DNA of 64,000 nucleotides, from contig NW_015622542.1 of assembly GCF_000835495.1 (NCBI RefSeq), positions 4,920,485-4,984,484 on the forward strand, in the 5' to 3' direction. The first letter of the stretch is position 1, and each line of letters begins with the position of its first letter. The notes beneath the pieces are model-generated. The model did not search any database. It worked only from the letters and a program-made list of their open reading frames with translations, and was not told the origin of the DNA. The position numbers and the translations under genes were made by a program. This DNA comes from Cladophialophora immunda (Eukaryota; Ascomycota; Eurotiomycetes; Chaetothyriales; Herpotrichiellaceae). Positions 55,445-64,000 of this stretch are shown here, in pieces.

Positions 55445-56768
55445 ATGCAATGGACAGACCGTCCCTTGGTAATAGGCATTGCTTCCGGCCTCGCCATTGC
55501 TATCATCGTTGATCAACTCCGTCAATTCTATCACAGTTACAGCCCGCCTTTCAAGTGCCAGCGGCGGCCTTCCCTCAAATTCTTGGTTGACGAGACCATA
55601 AACTCGGAGGGAGTGAACCAGATATCTCCTCCACCCATCGGCACCGGCATCGAATCGACTATAGGGTCCACGCCCCTTATTGTCATTCCCTCCCTTTCAA
55701 GCTTTACGGGCTGCACAATTCTCGCCAAATGCGAACACCTCAACGGTGCTGGTGGCTCACCCAAGGATCGGGTCGCGCTGTCAATCCTCACCCGAGCGGA
55801 AAGTCAGGGCCTCCTTACGCCTCATAGTGGTGACACCGTCTACGAAGGAACAGTTGGGTCAACAGGGATATCTCTAGCAACTTTATGTCGCGCAAAAGGC
55901 TATCTTGCCCACATTTGCATGCCGAACGACCAATCTCATGAAAAGTCCAACCTCCTGTTAAAGCTCGGTGCGGTTGTGGAGAGAGTTCCCCCCGCGCCAA
56001 TTGTAGACCAGGAGCATTTCGTCAACCGTGCGCGCAATCTTGCACGAGAACACACGGAAAATCCGGACAAGAGAGGCAGGGGATACTTTGCCAACCAGTT
56101 TGAAACAGAGGCGAATTGGCGGGCGCATTACGAAGGCACAGGTCCAGAGATTTATGTTCAATGCCAGGGCACTATCGATGCGTTTGCCGCAGGCGCAGGG
56201 ACTGGAGGAACGATTTCAGGTGTGGCCACCTATCTTAAAGAAAAGCTACCAGACGTTCGAGTTGTCCTTGCAGACCCTCACGGTTCGGGTCTGTATAACA
56301 AAATCAAACATGGTGTCATGTTTCACTCGCTGGAGAAAGAGGGGACAAGGAGAAGAGATCAGGTCGATACGATTGTGGAAGGAATTGGTTTGACTCGCTC
56401 AACGCTCAATTTCGAGCAGGGGAGAGAGTTGATTGACGATGCCGTCAAAGTGAGCGATCAGCAGGCGATGAATATGGCGAGGCTGTTGGTCGAGAGGGAT
56501 GGCATCTTTGTGGGGAGTAGCAGCGCAGTCAATTGTAAGATCTTCCCTGTCCCGCACCATGTGTCTTGCTCAGCTGATTGATCCCCAACACGAAGGTGTC
56601 GCTGCTTTACAAACGGCTCTCAAACTAGGGCCTGGTCATACAGTCGTCACGATTCTGTGTGACTCTGGCATGCGCCACCTCTCCAAGTTCTGGGCTCGCA
56701 TAGGTGAGATTGGAGGGGAGGCACGCACGACCGTCGAGGATATCCTTGAAGGCAGAAAGCTGGACTGA
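55445..56768 (+). CDS. Cysteine-synthase-like PLP enzyme, membrane-anchored type
   Basis: Two exons, 55445-56534 and 56596-56768, with a 61-nt intron (56535-56595). The product is 420 aa. A hydrophobic helix near residues 8-25 (VIGIASGLAIAIIVD) precedes the fold-type II PLP domain. The PLP lysine is in NGAGGSPKDRVAL. The substrate loop is GTVGSTGIS and the phosphate-binding loop is AGTGGTISG. This layout matches yeast YGR012W-like proteins at the mitochondrial outer membrane and the fungal Cys-synthase 2 group. It is thought to make cysteine from O-acetylserine or a related donor. The 3' end lies only 27 bp from the stop of the convergent scm3 gene. Confidence 0.9.
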
Positions 56769-56795
56769 AGCAAGCTCCCTCCAACTTTTTCATCT

Positions 56796-58565
56796 TCAAC
56801 CAAACAGCTCGTCGTCGGAATCAGGCTCCACTTTGACAAATATAGGATCCAGCAGCAAATCTCCCTGCTCACCATGTTCCGTTTGGTTTTCGTCAGATCT
56901 CAGTGGCGAGGTCCTTGGCCGCGCTGTTGATGCGGTAGGTCTTTTTCCACCCGAACTCCAGAGCCTTGTCAGCCAAGTTTCAGCCAACTTGTTCGCGATC
57001 TCGGTGGCGTGGCGATGTTCAAAATGGGACGAAAGCGTACCAATGTCTCGTCTTGAGTCTTGACAGAGTTCCTCCAAGATGCTCAGTTCCTGCGCCGACC
57101 ATTCCCTTGAATCGTCGCTGGAAAGACCAGACGGTGTTCGGTATCGGTCGTAGACGTCGTTGAGAGCGAGTCCAGTCTTATGAGTTCGAAGGGCTCGGCA
57201 CTCCGCGATTTCATCGAAGGTCAATCCTGCACCCTCGCGCAATTCAACCAATGTCTTATAATCGGAAAGGATTAATCTCGGCAGACGCCGCGGCCGAGTG
57301 CTGTATGACACATAACCAAGGATGTACTCCAGGTCATGCACCTCGTCGTCATCTATGTCGCCCTTGTCATAATCCTTTGCCAATTTGGCCCAATGTTTGA
57401 AGACACCTGCCCTGGAAGACCACTGGCGAGAGCAATAAAAACAGGATCCTTTTCTCATCTGCACGACCTGGTCGTCGTCTTGAGTTTTCTTGTCGGGTTC
57501 TCTTTTCGTCTCTTCTTCGCTATCGATGCTCACTTCTTCATCCTGCCGATCAGAAAACCCCTCTTGAAGCGGATCCGCCGACTCGGCTCTGGCACGTCGC
57601 CTCACGGCGGCTTGACGCACGACTCTCTTGGATGACCGGTGTCTAACCGGCTTCCAGAGAGACTCGGCAGCATCCGAAGAGGTAGTTGGCCGACCTGGTG
57701 AACTAGATATCGGGACCAATTGCGTCTTGGGCTTCGAAGCAGAGGTGGGTAGCACCGGAGGAACGAGATCTGTGGGGAGACGCCAGGCCGGCTCGATATG
57801 GGCTTGAGTAGCAAGCTTTCTAGCTCTTTGTATAATTGCCATCACCTCTGGACCGAGGCTAGGACCAAACTTCTCAAGGATAGCCTTGTCGCCTACTTCA
57901 GCATCGAGAGTTTCGAAATCGAGTGGCGAATCTGTGGTCTTCGGATTGGGGAAGTCTTCCAGTTGGACTTGGAATAGAGAATCGGGACTCGTTGATCTTT
58001 CCGCCGGTTGCGCCCCTCCAAAAAGGGAGTCATCGTCGGAGTCGATCAGGCGAGACTGGACAGTGTTTTGGCTTTCTCTTGAACCAGGAGGAGCAACGTA
58101 CGATGCGCGAGCAACAAGGGGTACAAATAGTTCGTCGTCGCTGTCCACTGATTCCATTCCCTGGTTGTCATCTGCTAGTGCAGCATTCTCCGCGATTTCC
58201 TCGATACTCATGATGACTTCGTCTGCGCCCTCGTTGAAATACTCGTTTGTACCGTCTTGAACCTGAGTCATTGCTTTTAGCAACGATTTCCCTTTTGCAG
58301 TGTATGCGCCTCCTGGGTCCGTCTCATTTTCCATCGACTGCACATGACCATTGTTCACGACTATGGACATAGAATCCATGTCAATCTCGTCACCAACGCC
58401 GGAAAAGTCGTGAGAATACTTTTCAAAGATCGATTCAAACCGCGACTTCAGTAAAAGGTCATTTCTTAACCGTCTGGTGTCCAGATCCTCATCAAGGCTC
58501 GGGTCGGAGGGTCGGCTGGCGAATATGGAGAGGCGCGGCCTCTTACGAAATGGCTCCTCCATCAT
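56796..58565 (-). CDS. scm3: Scm3/HJURP-like CENP-A chaperone with Myb-like region
   Basis: Single-exon 589-aa protein starting at MMEEPF; the frame continues upstream to another ATG at 58715 but that part looks like leader. The Scm3 domain lies near residues 10-80: KRPRLS, then LDTRRLRNDLLLKSRFESIF, EKYSHDFSGVGDEID and IVVNNGHVQSM. This is the conserved CENP-A-binding block of fungal Scm3. Acidic SDDD patches follow. The region 400-540 has a CFYCSRQW segment and a Myb-like helix set (REWSAQELSILEELCQDSRR), common in Pezizomycotina Scm3. The protein ends in an acidic VKVEPDSDDELFG tail. It should deposit CENP-A nucleosomes at centromeres. Confidence 0.85.
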   Translation of the reverse strand: MMEEPFRKRPRLSIFASRPSDPSLDEDLDTRRLRNDLLLKSRFESIFEKYSHDFSGVGDEIDMDSMSIVVNNGHVQSMENETDPGGAYTAKGKSLLKAMTQVQDGTNEYFNEGADEVIMSIEEIAENAALADDNQGMESVDSDDELFVPLVARASYVAPPGSRESQNTVQSRLIDSDDDSLFGGAQPAERSTSPDSLFQVQLEDFPNPKTTDSPLDFETLDAEVGDKAILEKFGPSLGPEVMAIIQRARKLATQAHIEPAWRLPTDLVPPVLPTSASKPKTQLVPISSSPGRPTTSSDAAESLWKPVRHRSSKRVVRQAAVRRRARAESADPLQEGFSDRQDEEVSIDSEEETKREPDKKTQDDDQVVQMRKGSCFYCSRQWSSRAGVFKHWAKLAKDYDKGDIDDDEVHDLEYILGYVSYSTRPRRLPRLILSDYKTLVELREGAGLTFDEIAECRALRTHKTGLALNDVYDRYRTPSGLSSDDSREWSAQELSILEELCQDSRRDIGTLSSHFEHRHATEIANKLAETWLTRLWSSGGKRPTASTARPRTSPLRSDENQTEHGEQGDLLLDPIFVKVEPDSDDELFG

Positions 58566-58793
58566 AAGAATATGTGGTGATGTCGAAACGAGATGGTTAG
58601 AGCAGGCATGGAAAGCGGACAATGGTGGTGTTGGAGGGGCACTGCGCCGATGAACCAAATGGATATGAATTTCCGCAGGCGCGTCGCGCGTTTTGTATGC
58701 AGCCTGCAACGTCATTCTGCACTTTAATTTATTCCATTCTCACTCACACCCATGCATTCGTCTACATGATTGCCACAGAGACTAACAGCAGAA

Positions 58794-60390
58794 ATGTATT
58801 GCCAGAAATGTCGACAACCTGTTCGCTTCGATAGCTCGCTCGAGAACATCAATCCGGCGTCCTTTGACCTGCTCGTTGGTCCGTTTCCCTCCTGCTGCTT
58901 CTCTCCTGCCCACTACTGACTATCACCCAGCATCCACAGGCAAGTCGCAGCTGAACAATGTGAACTCCACCATTTCTCGCATGAATTACCCGCAAGAGAG
59001 AAAGGAACTCTATGACCGCGTCTCCCTCCAAGCAAACTCTCCGATCTACAAGAGATCTATCGCCGCGCCAAAAGATGAGGCACTTCTTTCTCGTCGGCCT
59101 GAGCAACCAAACGGCAACCCTGACATGTCGTTCATTGAAATCACACAGTCACAAGTTGCTCTGACAGACAAGGAACATCAAAACCGAAAAATACAAAGCC
59201 CGAGTACAAGGACAAACGGCTCTGACCCTGCTCCGATGAAAGACACCCGGATGTCCGCCAGGAAGAATCAGGTTGAAGACCTTTTTGCCATCCTCTCTTC
59301 ACATTCAGACATCGATCATCCTATGTGTCAGGAATGTACTTCCATGATGCTGTCGCAATATGCCACACGCCTGAGTAGTGCGAACAGGGAAAGAGACGCC
59401 TACGCTGGTTTTCTCAAATCAACCCAAAATCTCTCCTCTGAAGTTCGGCGCTCATCGGATGCTAAACGGGTTGGAGGGACCATTTACGAGCAACTGGAAT
59501 CTACCGAAGCTGAAATCAGAAAAGTGGACGTAGAGATTGCAGCTTTAGAGGAGCAGCTGCAACACGAGGAACTGGAGCAACAGGCGTACTGGAATTCGCG
59601 CAACTCAATCGATGACAATCTCTACAACACCACCACACATTTATCATTTCTGAAAGAGAAACAAACCCATGACTTCCGCCAGCTTGAGTGCCTGCAGCGC
59701 ACGAATGTATACAACGACACCTTTTGCATTGGCCATGACGGCTACTTTGGAACGATAAACGGCCTCCGCCTGGGCCGTCTGCCAAATCAAAATGTCGACT
59801 GGTCTGAGATCAATGCCGCATGGGGTCAAACTTTGTTGCTCCTGGCCACTGTTGCGGAAAGACTGAAGTTTACATTCCAGGGTTATCGTCTGCGACCTCA
59901 AGGCAGCACCTCTCGCATAGAAAAGCTTGAGTACCCCCAGCAACCTCCCGACTTGCAGAGACAACAAGCAACGGGCCGCGACGGAGGTCTGCGTTCAGCT
60001 GCCGCAAACCCTGAACCAAAGATCACTCCTCTCGACTTATTCAGTAGCGGCGATATGGCCATCGGACGCCTCCTGAACCATCGTCGGTTTGACAGTGGCA
60101 TGGTGGCATTTCTCGACTGCTTAGGGCAGCTGGGGAAATACGTCGAGAGGACTTCCAGCGTCGACATCAATCCAAAACCATCAGTACGGAACGCAACCCT
60201 AAGGAACACACCGTCCAAAAGAGTGTTACCATATGCAATACAGGGTGATAAAATTGGGGACGTTTCGATCAAGTTGGGGGTCGGTTTTCATCAGGATGAA
60301 AACTTCACCAAAGCTTGTAAATATGCCTTGACTTGTTGCAAGTTCCTCCTGGCTCATGTCAGCAACCTCGAAAGTCAGAAGGAAGCTTGA
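58794..60390 (+). CDS. atg6: Atg6/Vps30 (Beclin-1), PI3-kinase complex subunit
   Basis: Two exons, 58794-58878 and 58940-60390, with a 61-nt intron. An alternative 3' site 9 nt upstream would add three residues (AST). The product is 511 aa. The N-terminus MYCQKCRQPVRFDSSLENIN has the Cx2C pair common to Beclins; a second CxxC is in PMCQECTSMM. A coiled coil spans about 195-290. The evolutionarily conserved/BARA domain starts near FCIGHDGYFGTINGLRLGRL. It continues with VDWSEINAAWGQTLLLL and ends in GVGFHQDENFTKACKYALT. It works with Vps34 and Vps15 in autophagy and vacuolar sorting. It is divergent from scm3 over only 228 bp. Confidence 0.95.
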
Positions 60391-61234
60391 TCATTGTACG
60401 ACAACCACCACGAAGAACACATGGCCGGCCGCGGTTGGGGATAAAGAACCATGACTCGGCATGAATGAGTCGGTATCAAAGCAGCTCTTGGCCTCAAGTT
60501 TTCGACGTGAAGAACTCGACATCGAAACAAGCATTCAAAGAAGCCTTTCAGCAACCAGAACGCACACATTGCAGCTCGTGGTGCCCTATATCCGCAGGAG
60601 ACAGTTCAAGCCGGGAAGCTTCACTTGGACAGGCGGGAGACTAGCCATTTCGAGTCCGTCAAAGCAGACTCGTGATAGGTCGCAGCAGCTGTGCATCATG
60701 GTAACGAGAATACGGTCGTTAGGGTGCGATTGGAGACCCTTCATCACCTAACAACTGACTAATAGGCGTGACAGATGGGGTAGTAGTTCGAAAAGAAGCA
60801 GCGACGTCCAGTTTCAGTCCGGGACGGCATCGCATTTGATTTGAGGCATTGGTGGCATGGCTGCATTAGTTGAGTAATCGGCTGCTTCTCTGCATCAGGT
60901 AAGCCACAGGGTCTTTGACACCAAAAACACCGCATCGCCCAATCTCAGAATGGATGGTTACAGCATCCATCCTGAATTTGCGGCCGTTACCACCTTGAGC
61001 CGTTTCACCCAGAGGGCTTTGGCGACTCAGGCTGAGCAGCAAAATGAATTGCTTCCACCCCGCTCGTTCGTATAGAATGCGAATACCGTCCTCTTCAACC
61101 CGTGGGCAACACCATCCCTCCAGCTTTGCCCTTCCCTCATACCGCAATCTCCAGCCACGCCACCATTACTTCTAAGGTGGTTCTATTCCTGCCAGTCTTT
61201 ACTCTTCTCGCCGAATGATTCTTCTGTGTTTGCC
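60391..61234. other. Intergenic region
   Basis: This 844-bp region downstream of atg6 and upstream of the MHR-type regulator presumably holds that gene's promoter. The 93-96-aa open frames here show no family features. Confidence 0.45.
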
Positions 61235-62878
61235 ATGGCGCAGATTACCCATTCTACTGTCCGCGAGCTTCGCTTTGTCGCTGTCAGCGGCCAGAAATCC
61301 CATCCGACGACAGACAAGAAGGAGCGCAGCTCAGTGCGGGCTTTCGTCATGCGAGATTATCTGAGACAGAAGAGCGATCCCACATCGAAATTTACCCCTG
61401 CAAACGTGGGCGAGCGCATGACTTCCCACATATCTCGATTTCGATCCACCAGACCTTCTTCGACTGTGAAGCCCAGGAAGCGAAGAACGGTAGCAACTCG
61501 TGATCGCGGATCGGGTGGAAAGCCTAGGAGTCAGCGGACGCTTGTCCCAGCACTTCCTGCATCGAACGAGGAACGTTCGCGGAACTCACGGCTGCACGAT
61601 CTGGACGCGTTGGATCCTTTCGGTACGCTGGATGTTGATCTCAAAGAATCGCAAACCCAAAGTCTCCTTCAATACTACCAAACTTCTTTCTGGGCCAACT
61701 CGTTTGCCTGCAATCCCGAGGCGAGGTGGATATCTGTTGCACTAATGGACCCGGCAATCATCCACGCGACACTGAGTTTAGTAGCTATCCACAGAAGAGA
61801 CCGTTTCTCTATTGATCTGTCCAAGGTCTACTTCAAGCACCGGGGCGAAGCCATGCAGATTGTTGCACGGAGACTGAACAATCTGCAAGAATCTCTGAGT
61901 GATGAAACGATTGGTGCAGTGGCGCTTCTCTCGAGTTCCGACAACCACTTTGAATGGCCGTCGGAAGCTCAAACAACCCATTCACAGGGCTTAGGGCATT
62001 TGATTTCCATCCGTGGTGGCATGGAGACTTTGGATTCGAACAGACATATCCAGAGGGTGGTAGGATGGGCGGACTTGCTGCAGTCCGCCATGCATGGTAC
62101 AAAACTTCGACTTCGCATGCCAGCTGTGGTGGAGGAAGCTTCAGCCGAAGGTCTGATTCCGGACAATGAGAACAAAGAGGAGCAAAAGACGTTGTCAGGC
62201 ACTCTCTTGCAGGATCTACCTCAAGGCATAGGCGATATGCTGCGACAGCTCCGCATTTTGTCGTCCTTGAAGACAGTTTTGCTCCAGGATCGCGAACAAC
62301 AATTATGCCGGACATTTAGCAACCTGCTCTGGAAACTCGAGTATTCTATACTAGATGTGCCACAGAGACCGGCGAGCGGCGCTGATCACAGTCAAGGGAG
62401 TGCCCTCACTCAGGAGAGGCTGATGGGAGATGTGGTGGGCATCGCCACGCTGATATTTTCATATCTGACCCTCCGGGACCTTGCTGCGCCTATTCTCTAC
62501 CTCAGGCTGGGTGGTCGGCTGAGAGCGTCTGCATCCGCAATGATAACGCCTCGGCAAAGACCACAAAAGCACATTGAATTATCGGAAACCGAGGGTCAGC
62601 TCCTTGGTGATCAGTTTCTGGGCGACAGCCAGCTCGCTGTTCTCCTGTGGTCGTTTTATCTTGGCTGGCGTGGCTCCCAAAAGGACGTCAAGAACCGGAC
62701 ATGGTTTGCTGATCAAGTTGCGCAGCTTTGCTGGAGGCACGGAATCTTATCGTACGAGTCAATCAAGGGGAAGATCCAGAGCGTAATTCCCCAAGCGCGT
62801 ACGTTGTTGGAGATTCAAGAGGACTTCTGGGACGAGGTAGAAGAAGTCATATGGTCGGAGATGATCTCTCTGCACTAG
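61235..62878 (+). CDS. Fungal-specific transcription factor-like protein without zinc cluster
   Basis: Single-exon 547-aa protein from ATG 61235; an upstream GTG in frame is not used. The N-terminus has the pattern RFVAVSG...VRAFVMRDYLRQK. This corresponds to the conserved F-V-x-[ST]...R-[SA]-x-V-M-R-[DE]-Y block of fungal regulators of the Fungal_trans_2 (DUF3468) group. A basic stretch follows (KPRKRRTVATRDR, about 75-90). The body contains DPFGTLDV, then SVALMDPAIIHATLSLVAIH and a long helical middle-homology region. No Cys6 cluster is present, which is usual for this subgroup. It is probably nuclear. The target is unknown. Confidence 0.8.
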   Translation: MAQITHSTVRELRFVAVSGQKSHPTTDKKERSSVRAFVMRDYLRQKSDPTSKFTPANVGERMTSHISRFRSTRPSSTVKPRKRRTVATRDRGSGGKPRSQRTLVPALPASNEERSRNSRLHDLDALDPFGTLDVDLKESQTQSLLQYYQTSFWANSFACNPEARWISVALMDPAIIHATLSLVAIHRRDRFSIDLSKVYFKHRGEAMQIVARRLNNLQESLSDETIGAVALLSSSDNHFEWPSEAQTTHSQGLGHLISIRGGMETLDSNRHIQRVVGWADLLQSAMHGTKLRLRMPAVVEEASAEGLIPDNENKEEQKTLSGTLLQDLPQGIGDMLRQLRILSSLKTVLLQDREQQLCRTFSNLLWKLEYSILDVPQRPASGADHSQGSALTQERLMGDVVGIATLIFSYLTLRDLAAPILYLRLGGRLRASASAMITPRQRPQKHIELSETEGQLLGDQFLGDSQLAVLLWSFYLGWRGSQKDVKNRTWFADQVAQLCWRHGILSYESIKGKIQSVIPQARTLLEIQEDFWDEVEEVIWSEMISLH

Positions 62879-63163
62879 GACCATGAGAACACTCGATTTG
62901 TATATCAAGGATTGTGCCACAATATTACTTCGGGGGACTAGAAGCGTTCTAAAGTGAATCTTTAACTACTGAGCAAAGTGTTCAGACTTTGTCAGCACTT
63001 TATGCGCCCCTCCCCACACATCGCGCACCACCGTCTCCTCGCTCCACCCTTGGGGATTCATCGCGTCCATCGGTCGCGTGGTGGAATAGTGTCCAACTCG
63101 AATCCCAACCTGATTTAATCACCTCATATTGTAGCCTTTTTCTTTTGCCCCTCCCGTTCACAA

Positions 63164-64000
63164 TGGCCCGAGGAAGACAACAGCCTGCCGAGCAGTCCGA
63201 CTTTGAAAAGCAACGCCTAGCAAATATCGCCGAGCGCGACGCCCTCCTCAAAAAGTTAACCCAAGAGGCGCAGCAAGCGGGCCTCTATTCCAAACCGCCA
63301 TCGGCCGGCACGCAACATGGCCAAAAGCGAGCCTCGAAGCCCAAGGGCCCACCTGCGAAGCGGGTGAAGAAGGAGCCCGTGGAAGTTCTGCCTCGTCGCA
63401 CCTCCTCACGGCTGGCGGGGCTACAAGCAGACAGCGAAGTGGCGAAGCACAAAGCAGAGGTGGAATATGAACAGCAAAAGGAGGTCGAGAGGCAGAAGAG
63501 ACAGCGCGTCACCGGCGACCTCAACTTCGCGGCGGCCGACGGAGCGAGTCTGATCGGGACAGATGTGATCCTCAAGGGCGTCGCCAAACCGTACGAGCGC
63601 ACCTTTGACGAACAAGATATCCGGGAGACGACGGACAAGGACCTCAAGGCGCTCAGGGAGAGGATGAGCGGGCTGGGCCTGTGGGATCAATGGGAGCCGA
63701 ACCGCATCAAGATCACGCCGGAGAGGATATACAGCATGGCGTTTCACCCGACAACTTCGAAACCCATTGTCTTCGCGGGCGACAAGTTCGGGTCCCTGGG
63801 GATCGTGGACGCGTCGCAGCGACCAGACACGGCCGTCAAGGAGGAAGACGCAGGCGACGAGGACGAGGATGAGGAAGAGACACGCCCTGATCCTCAAATC
63901 ACGCATATAAAACCCCATACCCGCACCATAACCGCGATGCACAGTCACCCGTCCAAGCCGCAGACACTCTACACGTCCTCGTACGACTCTTCGATCCGGG
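63164..64000 (+). CDS. cmr1: CMR1/WDR76-type WD40 DNA-damage-binding protein (5' part, truncated by window end)
   Basis: An open frame from ATG 63164 runs through the window end without a stop, giving 279 residues so far. The basic N-terminus ([18 protein letters not shown]) is followed by [11 protein letters not shown], a coiled-coil-like segment and RVTGDLNF. Then come [20 protein letters not shown] and [15 protein letters not shown], the first WD40 blades. An acidic insert ([13 protein letters not shown]) precedes [13 protein letters not shown] and [11 protein letters not shown]. Yeast Cmr1 (YDL156W) has this order and binds damaged DNA and chromatin. The remaining WD repeats lie outside the window. 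Confidence 0.88.

Noticed and set aside
1..64000. CRISPR arrays, bacterial operons or ribosome binding sites
   Set aside because: Spliceosomal introns and eukaryotic nuclear genes throughout; no regularly spaced direct repeats seen.

Overview
The window is nuclear DNA of a filamentous ascomycete (Pezizomycotina). The protein-coding genes are interrupted by short introns (47-102 nt, mostly GTRWGT...CTRAC...YAG). They include an FlbD-type conidiation Myb regulator, Zn(II)2Cys6 and MHR-type fungal regulators, Scm3, Atg6/Beclin, a UTP12 processome subunit and an SNG1-like membrane protein. I lean towards Eurotiomycetes or a neighbouring class, but the order cannot be fixed from the sequence alone. 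I rebuilt the spliced genes by hand from splice consensus, reading-frame phase and family motifs.

Left part (1-33 kb), mostly conserved genes: an SNG1/DUF3533 membrane protein; a decayed stretch that may once have encoded a HET-domain protein; the primase large subunit PRI2 (minus) divergent from an Adk2-type adenylate kinase; a 1,631-aa O-GlcNAc-transferase-like protein; flbD (minus); and UTP12/DIP2 (minus). Between the 3' ends of the OGT-like gene and flbD lie 10.8 kb without a recognisable gene. They are rich in microsatellites, and promoters of the flanking genes do not explain them.

Central part (33-51.4 kb), an accessory metabolic island between UTP12 and ARPC2: a truncated hAT/BED transposase-like ORF marks its left edge, followed by a flavohemoglobin. 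Then come an isocitrate lyase/PEP-mutase-family lyase, an isochorismatase-type cysteine hydrolase, an HSL-type alpha/beta hydrolase, a cytochrome P450, a homogentisate-dioxygenase-type ring-cleavage enzyme, a Zn2Cys6 regulator, an NCS1 nucleobase-type permease and a 2-oxoglutarate/Fe(II) oxygenase. Three divergent gene pairs (isochorismatase/hydrolase, P450/dioxygenase, permease/2OG oxygenase) share the promoter element TTGCCGG/CCGGCAA, twice as an inverted repeat. This supports one regulon, probably under the local Zn2Cys6 protein. I read it as a candidate catabolic cluster (uptake, oxygenation, ring opening, amide/ester hydrolysis, C-C lysis). The substrate is unknown; an aromatic or N-heterocyclic compound is my inference.

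Right part (52-64 kb), compact housekeeping DNA: ARPC2/Arc35, an NDUFAF7-type methyltransferase, a cysteine-synthase-like PLP enzyme, the centromere protein Scm3, Atg6/Beclin, an MHR-type regulator without zinc cluster, and the 5' part of a CMR1/WDR76-type WD40 protein cut by the window end.
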